From Apostichopus japonicus (Eukaryota; Echinodermata; Holothuroidea; Aspidochirotida; Stichopodidae): DNA of 64,000 bases. The DNA lies in the NCBI RefSeq assembly GCF_037975245.1, contig NC_092583.1, positions 3,648,764 to 3,712,763 on the forward strand. Direction: 5' to 3'. A program made the translations under genes and the position numbers. Below the pieces are notes generated by a model. It made no database searches. It saw only the letters and a list, made by a program, of their open reading frames with translations, and was not told where the DNA came from. Below are positions 57,070 through 64,000 of this stretch, one piece after another. Numbering within the stretch: the first letter of the stretch is position 1; the number at the start of each line of letters is the position of its first letter.

Positions 57070-57215
57070 TGTACGTTACACAGTATACAATTATATACAA
57101 TTGTTATATACAATTTCATATATACAATTAAATACATATAAAAATATATACAAGTAATATACAGATAAAAATGCATACAGTTAAATATATAAATTTAATA
57201 TACAGTTATACGTTA
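57070..57215. repeat. AT-rich (TATACAATT)-like minisatellite
   Basis: Degenerate TATACAATT/ATATACAGTTA units over about 145 bp upstream of the avidin gene. No gene. Confidence 0.6.
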
Positions 57216-57753
57216 CATCTATCAGTAACGTCATAGCTGCATTGTTATGGTGTTATAAATCCGCTGATTGGAATGATTTACTTCAAGCATATCTCAAAGA
57301 ACTTCTGATTTGCCAACGTCTTGTCAGGTAGCAAATTTCAACCAATTAGAAACATTGTAACATTTTCTGAAAGATAACTTCTATATCTCTCCAGATCTGT
57401 GTCAAGTATATCGAAAGTTGCTATTAAAGGGGAAGAGCAATGCTGTTGTAACCGGCTCTCTAAGAGAGGGTAACATAAGCATAGTTCATTGTGCAAAATG
57501 AATTTGGATGTCTACTTAAATGTATAAGAAAAGTCTTTCTCTTTAACTCCCCAAGTCCGGTAGTAAACAGTGCTTGAATATGAGAAAAGTTAGGTTATTA
57601 GAAAGATAACTCTTTACAAATCATTATCCGTTTCAAGCTAAGAAAACAAAGAAAGTCTAAGATGTGAAACGGCAATTTGAAATTGTGGTCTCCATGCATG
57701 TTGAAGCCATAACAAGCTGAATCTGTTTCAGTCGCTTCAGCTCATCGCCGCAA

Positions 57754-57838
57754 TGAAAGGAGAGAAAAGAATTGATATGGACCTCAAATTGGTTGCATAT
57801 GGATGGCTTCTACTTTGATCTGCAACTTGGATTAAAAG
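57754..57838 (+). CDS. Candidate first exon of the avidin gene (signal-peptide-like but frame-broken)
   Basis: ATG codons at 57754 and 57775 open a frame reading MDLKLVAYGWLLL, which looks like a signal-peptide core. It hits TGA and would leave donor AAAAG|GTAGAG in phase 2, not the phase 1 needed. A second frame from the ATG at 57799 (MDGFYFDLQLGLK) does leave in phase 1 but has no hydrophobic core. Either the assembly carries a one-base error, the leader is broken, or the real first exon is elsewhere. Confidence 0.4.
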
Positions 57839-57869
57839 GTAGAGCAAACTTTCTCCTTTTTTTGTTCAG

Positions 57870-57998
57870 GTCAACCTCCAAATATCGGAGGTAAATGGTA
57901 CAACGAACTTGGATCAGAAGTGGAACTGACCGTAGACACTGAGGGGATTATCACCGGGGATTACTATACGGCGGTTGAGTCCAAACCGGGAGCTAAAG
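57870..57998 (+). CDS. Avidin gene exon 2
   Basis: A 129-nt exon, acceptor TTTTTTTGTTCAG and donor AAAG|GTGTGT, entering and leaving in phase 1. It encodes strands 1-3, with WYNELGS and ITGDYYTAV. The donor sits between strands 3 and 4. Confidence 0.92.
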
Positions 57999-59534
57999 GT
58001 GTGTAATCCTCGATGACGTTACCGATACAGCTGACTCACTTGGTGGGGAGTAAAGAAACTTGGCCTATTACTAATATTTGTCTGCTATGATTTTCTCTCT
58101 TGCATTTATTTCGTCATTTTATTGCAATCATAGTCGTAGTCTATATTGGAAACATGTACAATTCTGGGATGGGGTCTGTATATACCGTATATGGAACTTG
58201 AACATCTAAGCGATGTTTCGCATAATTTTTGTGTGTACCTATATGAATTAAGATTTATGGATGCTCGTTAATATCACTATATGCAGTGACTCATCAATTT
58301 AATTGATCCAAATACAAGGGACGTTTTTGGCGACGACTTTCTTGCAATGGTTGTTCTCATCTTATACGATAACCTACAGAAGTGTGTGAATCTATAATTT
58401 TGAATCAGTGATTGTATAGCAAAGGGTCAGAGGGAACCAAAATCTCACTAAACCATACCTTCAGTGAGTACGTTACAGGGTATATAGGCAGGTAGTGTGT
58501 GCGGGCCTATAGTATACCTTTTGGGTCCGCTTTTTTCGATGATTGAAAGATTTTGAATTTAGAGATGACATCTTGAGCGGACCGGCTGATGATGTCGGAG
58601 GGCCGGTTATTAAATATTATCCGGTTCAGACCTGTAGAATTGTAAGAAATAGTTTGTTATAATCGCTAATTAGTAATCTCTGAAACTTATAATTACCTGA
58701 ATCAATGACATTTTGCTAAAACAAAAGACATAATTTCTCCCATAACTCTAAGACAAGTGTCGGCTATCTATATTTTTAGTTAGTTGGACCTCAAATGGAA
58801 AAGTGTCCGGGTGAAAAGTTTGTCAGAACTGAACTTAGCGATCTTTGAAATGATCACAACTGAACTATTTTGATTATATAAATAATATCTAGGAGCAAAC
58901 GAATATATATTCTTATTCTTAAGGATCTCAACCGGCACATATCATTGGTCACGTGTCACACAATGGCGCTCACGATACTTTTGGTTTTAACGTTCTCTGG
59001 AAGAATGGCGCCTCCACTACCAGCTGGGCGGGGGAATACAAGGATTGTAACGAAGAACCTGTGTTATTTACTACATGGTTGCTAACCAGTGAAACAGATT
59101 CTTGCTTGGATAATTGGATGTCCACAAGGTAGGTCGTATAGTTTTGGCCATGACGTCATGATTTTGCATGTTGTTCATTTAAAGCAGTTTGCTTAGGGAC
59201 AATAGTTGAAGCTGATAAATGTTTTCCGATTCCAATCTGTTTCAGTCCTCACTGTATGGAAATGAACAATATATTTTCTAAAAAAAATTACTCCTAATTT
59301 GTCAATTATGAGTCATATCTAATTTCTCTTGTTTTCTCTAATATTTTCTTTTGGAGTAAACGTGGAGTTTCTTTATAAAATATATATTACAGAATCGGAA
59401 AGGACTGTTTTACTCGCTTTAGACAAAGACCTTTGCCAGGAAAGGAACTGACCGAAGAGGAGAGAAGCAGGCATAATCCATGTGCTGGTGGAGAGTCATG
59501 GAATTACCGGAACCAACATTATGATAAAAAATAA
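57870..59534 (+). CDS. Avidin/streptavidin-family biotin-binding protein gene
   Basis: Three phase-compatible exons (57870-57998, 58924-59128, 59393-59534) encode a complete avidin barrel of about 120 residues plus a C-terminal tail. The family forms tetrameric or dimeric eight-stranded barrels that bind biotin very tightly, usually secreted. By family knowledge the pocket residues are conserved: KWYNELGS (Asn12, Ser16), GDYYTAV (Tyr33, Thr35), LWKNGASTTSWAGEY (Trp70, Ser75, Thr77, aromatic 79), TTWLLTS (Trp97), LDNWMSTR (Trp110) and GKDCFTR (Asp at the 118/128 site). The exon pattern (a short 5' exon expected, then three) resembles vertebrate avidin. Cysteines (KDCNEE, DSCLDN, KDCFTR, NPCAGG) could form disulfides not found in chicken avidin. 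The protein ends in a 38-residue tail. AATAAA follows at 59674. Confidence 0.93.
58924..59128 (+). CDS. Avidin gene exon 3
   Basis: A 205-nt exon, acceptor ATTCTTAAG and donor ACAAG|GTAGGT, phase 1 to 2. It encodes strands 4-7: HDTFGFNVLWKNG, STTSWAGEY, FTTWLLTSE and the NWMSTR turn. The polypyrimidine tract is short. Confidence 0.92.
59393..59534 (+). CDS. Avidin gene exon 4 (terminal)
   Basis: Acceptor TATATTACAG, phase 2, stop TAA at 59532-59534. It encodes strand 8 (IGKDCFTRFR) and a hydrophilic tail (PLPGKELTEEERSRHNPC, then GGESWNYRNQ). The tail is longer than that of chicken avidin. Confidence 0.92.
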
Positions 59535-59673
59535 GCAGCAATGATTGTTATATTAACAAAATCTTAATTGGTTAACAGATCCTTCGTGTATACATTATAT
59601 AATTTTATCGACTTAAAACAGATGGTTAAAAAAACAGATGCAACTTATTGAGAGACACCTATACTGCAATGAA

Positions 59674-59679
59674 AATAAA
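59674..59679 (+). terminator. Polyadenylation signal of the avidin gene
   Basis: AATAAA lies 140 bp after the avidin stop codon, within an AT-rich stretch. This is the usual hexamer and distance for an animal mRNA. Confidence 0.6.
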
Positions 59680-59863
59680 ATATGGGGCATATCATCAGCA
59701 TATTGTTAAATTTAACTTCCTGATGTTTTCCTTGTTATTCACTACGGTCTCTGTCATATTCATAATGGCGTGAAGGCTAAAATTGATAAGTATAACTCAA
59801 AGAGAGAACTAGGGAAAATTTGACGCTAAATTTGATTAAATCACCACCTATACCAATCAGCCA

Positions 59864-60136
59864 ATGGTGTATACTATAGGACAGTCGTCAAGGTTCATGA
59901 ATGTTTCGTATCGAAAGGCCAATGTACCATATCACAAGCGTATGTTTGAATTTAAATTGGAAGGTTTGTCTGGTATATCTAAAAAAAAGGTATACTTGAT
60001 CGCTTTCTTGTTATTGTGCTTTGTTTTCATTCTTCACGACCCATACATCAAGATCAAAAAGTCTGTTCTCGAAATATCATCAATTAATGTTAGCAATAAC
60101 TTGTACAATTCTACAGAAGCTTGGCATAGTGTTTAA
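59864..60136 (+). CDS. Type II membrane protein-like ORF (possible first exon)
   Basis: Ninety codons with several possible start ATGs (59864, 59899, 59944). The cytoplasmic part is basic (FEFKLEGLSGISKKK), followed by a single hydrophobic span (VYLIAFLLLCFVFIL) and a lumenal stretch with N-glycosylation sequons (NVS, NST). This is the layout of Golgi glycosyltransferase or sulfotransferase N-termini. The TAA stop lies just before a consensus donor (AAAGAG|GTAAGC), so the frame may be broken or the donor used differently. No downstream catalytic exon was found before 64 kb. Confidence 0.35.
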   Translation: MVYTIGQSSRFMNVSYRKANVPYHKRMFEFKLEGLSGISKKKVYLIAFLLLCFVFILHDPYIKIKKSVLEISSINVSNNLYNSTEAWHSV

Positions 60137-60518
60137 AGAGGTAAGCATGCATTCGTGCTTCATTAACTAAATTAAGACATTAGGCGTGATTAATGAACTC
60201 TTCAGAATGTCCAGCGCGCCCCCCCCCCCCCACCTGAAACTGTCGCATTTGCTATTCCGTACTACCCGGCGACCTTTAAGTACAGGGTTCAAAGTGTGAG
60301 TTCTATGGAAATTGCCTCACTTCCGGCAACTATATAGCGATCATTTTACTTTTTGGAGCCCAATTTCTGTAAATTTAAACATTCATCTATCCAGAATCGC
60401 TAAAATACATCATTTTCAGTAAGTTTCCTTGTCGGTTTGAAGTACAAATTTACGTCTCAATGTCAATGGAGAATATCCTCAAACACACAAAATACCATAC
60501 CCTATACGCAGAGATATT

Positions 60519-61036
60519 TACATGTAAACACGCACGTATAGAAAAGTGAATTGTTTGATATATGATATATATATCATAATGAAACGAAAGAACTAACCCA
60601 TCGTAATATTTACATTATCATTATCAACCATGATTTAAATGCAAACAAACTCGGAGCTTTTAACAGCTTTTCTTTTCCTCATCCTTAACCTTTAGGCTTA
60701 TTGGTAGACTTGGTTAATGTTTAACCTTACATTATATAACAAAGATGGTATAATCTTCCACTATTGAATGTTTCTGGAAATCAGTGTAGATAAAGAACCA
60801 TGAACTTTGGTGTATATTAGTTGGAAGTAAGGTGAATGCAGGTTAAACAAACGCTCTTGTACCTGTGCAATGGTTAAATTGCTGGACAAAAACAAAGCAA
60901 TAAATATTATGTGATGTTTGTTGACCAGGTATATATAATTTATCAAATATAAATATTTGCTCAGATCATGTTGCTCGGGCTTATAAAGTAATAATACAAC
61001 CGGTAATGACATTACCTTTAGATATACCTTTTGATA
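60519..61036. repeat. ~500-bp tandem duplication, copy 1
   Basis: From ACATGTAAACACGCACGTAT to GACATTACCTTTAGATA; repeated at 61037-61535 with few differences (copy 2 lacks GTATATTAGTTG). Both include a TATATGATATATATATCATA palindrome. Minus-strand open frames in both are likely artefacts. Confidence 0.88.
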
Positions 61037-61535
61037 TTTACATGCAAACACGCACGTATAGAAAAGTGAATTGTTTGATATATGATATATATATATCATA
61101 ATGAAACGAAAGAACTAACCCATTATAATATTTACATTATCATTATCAACCATGATTTAAATGCAAACACACCCGGAGCTTTTAACAGCTTTTCTTTTCC
61201 TCATCCTTAACCTTTAGGCTTATTGGTAGACTTGGTTAATGTTTAACCTTACATTATATAACAAAGATGGTATAATCTTCCACTATTGAATGTTTCTGGA
61301 AATCAGTGTAGATAAAAAACCGTGAACTTTGGAAGTAAGGTGAATGCAGGTTAAAAAACCGATCTTGTACCTGTGCAATGGTTAAATTGCTGGACAAAAA
61401 CAAAGCAATAAATATTATGTGATGTTTGTTGACCAGGTATATATAATTTATCAAATATAAATATTTGCTCAGATCATGTTGCTCGGGCTTAAAAAGTCAT
61501 AATACAACCGGTATTGACATTACCTTTGGATTTTA
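61037..61535. repeat. ~500-bp tandem duplication, copy 2
   Basis: Partner of 60519-61036, over 90% identical by eye, ending GACATTACCTTTGGAT. Recent compared with other repeats here. Confidence 0.88.
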
Positions 61536-63772
61536 ATATTTAAGGAGTGTACAGTACTACACACTTTCCCACAAGGAGTGTGTTAATCTACAATATTAGA
61601 CCTGCGAAGTTAATTTTCGAGGGACAATTTGCCCGAAATTTTAATTTAAGACTAAGTCTAAGCTCGATCACGTCAAGTTTTAAACTTCAGTATCCGTGTC
61701 TTTCACCATTCTCATTCCTTGTAAATAAATAATCAACCCCCCAATTTTCACGTCATAAGCGGTTGCATTTTGAATAATAAACAATAAATAAAAGATGCCG
61801 AGGAAGTTAATAAAACATGCCAAACAAACCGAATAATGTCTTTTGATTTTTTTATTGTTACGATTTATGTTGGCATGGTGAGAAATAAACACTCATCGCA
61901 GAGAAATAACCAATCAAAGTAGAAAAATGAAACAGCCCCCACCCCCCGTGCATTAGACAATAATTTTTATACATGAAAGATAACAAAATAATTTGATATA
62001 GACTTATCGACGTAAAGCAGCCTATTTTGAGAATATCAATATCCCACGATTCTGTAAAGAAAAATTGTTTTTCTCTCAAATTTTTGAAAATTATCTACCA
62101 ATCTCGTCAAGCTGCTTCAATATCAACTTTTAAAGTCACGTGATATTGTTTGACATGTTTATAGCCTAACGTTTATTGTTAATTGTCATTCTTATGTATT
62201 CTATAATGATTGTATGTATATATATGCATTGCAATTGATATAAACGAAACGAAATACGTATATATAGGCGGGATTAATAGATATCATAAATACATTATTT
62301 ACGAGACACACTACACTGTACAAACAGTTTACTTAGTAACTCGAATATGATACCAGCCGATATTCTAAACACTTTTTTGCTAAAGCCATGCACTTTTGAT
62401 GAGTAGATTTACCCAGTGAACTGTATGGGGGTAAACATTCATTGAACTAAAATACTCATGAACGATGTTTTCCGTTTCATACCAAACTCTAAATCCACTG
62501 TGAGTAACATTACACACTGAATGATGTGAACACTCATGAGATGTACTACAAGTTAGAAAGTGAGTAAATTTAATTCGCAGTGTTATTTTCTCTTTAAACC
62601 AAAGTGATAACGGTTATTTAAACTTACAGTTACTGTGATACATGAAACAAAACATCTCTCTTTTAAAAGAAAAGGGCTTGTTCCTGGTATAAAAACCAGA
62701 ATCAGCTAACTGTTATGCTAATTATGAAAACACACATGTTCACTTAAAAGCTGTGTATATGGATTAAGTTTCAAAACTAAGGCAGTACTTTGTATCACAA
62801 AAAGGGAACAATCTGACAGTGGTATTAAAACAATAAAATCATTGCATAAATTAAAAGACGTTAAAGGCTTTTTATATGCTATGAAAGGCAGAACATGATA
62901 AGCTAACTGATATGATGTATTCTGAGTGTTAATCACTGTTTAATATTGACTAAATCAAAAACCAAAATGAAAAGTGCACAACCACCAGTTATAACATGCT
63001 GATTGTACCAAAAGAACATTACATATGTCAAACACATGATGTGCTACCAGCATGTGCAGTTCAGGTGACCATTAATTTGGAATCAAGTCTCAAGAGTCCA
63101 TGTATATTTCACATCTTGAACTTAGTTTTAGTTTCCTATTAAAACCATCATGAAAACATGGCACCCTTTACTTGAATTCATGCACTTGTTTAAAAAAATA
63201 TTAATGTAAAGTTCATCGATCATGCATACTATGCAGACTGCAGGACAATGAGTCCTGTGAGTAATTTCTAAAAGGTTCATTTTGTTTCTGGGACCGCAAG
63301 CAGAGACCACAGGCTGCAAGACTGATTTAAGGGCAGGCTTTTCCTTTGCTAGCCTGTAAGTTGTATTTTACCCAAGGAAATAGAAAAACAAACAGCACAT
63401 TGTTTTGCAAAGGAAACAAAGGTGTTAATATTCAATAAAACAAATGTCCTTGAAAGCTGCCATATAATCTCCCAAAAACAATCAACCTTTTATAAACTTA
63501 ATTGAAGACGTTTGAAAATGTTCAATTGCACAATCCTTCTTTAGCAAAAACATCGACGAATTTTATGAAGTTTTTTTGGCCAACAATAAAACATTAATTT
63601 CACAAAAGAAACTGCAAAAAACGGTAAACGGTGTTGGTGATTTAAAACACTTATGCAACACTTTGCGCTTAAAGAAAATTCATGATAAGAATTTGGAGCA
63701 ACAACATCAAGTAAAAGTATTGATGACTCTTACACCATGCCAGAGGTAACTAACGTTAACTATACACACCTG
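61536..63772. other. Intergenic, nothing recognisable
   Basis: AT-rich sequence without a coding frame that shows domain character. No repeats noticed apart from TATATATA runs near 62220. Confidence 0.45.
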
Positions 63773-64000
63773 CTAGTGAAGTTTGGCCAGAACGTTTCTG
63801 ACTTGCCTCGTTGGTTTTATGTTGGACATTTGCAACAGCACAACCTCAATAAATGTCTAGAAGTCTTGAACACCTCGTGGATATTCCATGTCAAATGCGT
63901 AAAAGCAACCCATTAATGCACCAAATGCATCCAGTAGGTTATCTGTAGTTAGGATTTCAATCTCCTCAGCAACAATCTTGTACAGCGCTTCTCCAAGCAG
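63773..64000 (-). pseudogene. C-terminal fragment of an unrecognised protein, cut by the window edge
   Basis: Read on the minus strand from the right edge: LLGEALYKIVAEEIEILTTD, then DAFGALMGCFYAFDMEYPRG, then TAG at 63859-63861. The same frame continues as TFIEVVLLQMSN... to a second TAG at 63773. The pattern of a conserved GxLMGxxYAFxxxYP motif followed by a short helix resembles the C-terminus of large single-exon proteins common in fish and echinoderm genomes (SAMD3-like/transposon-associated annotations). That match is from memory and only suggestive. The frame after the first stop still looks coding, so the stop may be recent. Confidence 0.45.

Overview
The window looks like AT-rich nuclear DNA of an invertebrate deuterostome. 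Genes are split into short exons with GT/AG borders, and introns are long and filled with transposons, SINEs and satellites. There are no operons and no bacterial-style gene packing. An avidin-family gene, Meta-SINE-like repeats and the LINE/hAT/Kolobok mix fit an echinoderm best, perhaps a sea cucumber. That placement is inference from content, not something the sequence proves.

Three gene-bearing zones can be supported. (1) A large minus-strand gene runs from about 50.7 kb (5' end, perhaps 52.2 kb) down to at least 17.6 kb. I resolve 14 coding exons with compatible splice phases at every junction. They give about 789 codons encoding an unusual N-terminal region followed by about 12 ankyrin repeats. 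The 3' end was not found and is probably left of the window or in exons I could not see. (2) A plus-strand avidin/streptavidin-family gene lies at 57.87-59.53 kb. Three well-supported exons carry nearly all biotin-pocket residues, and a polyadenylation signal follows; its first exon is ambiguous. (3) The right edge (63.77-64.0 kb, minus) holds the C-terminal end of an unrecognised protein with a premature stop, and 59.86-60.14 kb holds a short type II membrane-protein-like reading frame.

The left 17 kb has no convincing protein gene. It carries an 870-bp direct repeat at 1-930 and 3.72-4.59 kb, three class II tRNA-like genes with Pol III terminators (two with a UUA anticodon), hAT-type MITEs with 8-bp target duplications, a SINE, a perfect-looking foldback element, and a decayed ORF cluster of unknown origin.

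The introns of the ankyrin gene hold a 58-bp minisatellite (17.9-18.8 kb), a pentamer array (21.3 kb), an (AT)n run (22.6 kb), a LINE 3' end followed by a 760-bp (CTA)n array (23.1-24.3 kb), a Kolobok/THAP element nested in a LINE (28.5-30.5 kb), a 73-bp satellite with higher-order structure (32.7-34.3 kb), decayed tandem copies of the gene's own exon (34.6-35.25 kb), SINEs, further LINE ends, a 75-bp repeat and a U2 snRNA-like sequence. Several of these lie within about 20 nt of a splice site. The most notable items are the avidin gene, the exon-derived tandem copies inside ankyrin introns, the UUA-anticodon tRNAs and the TE insertions pressed against splice sites.
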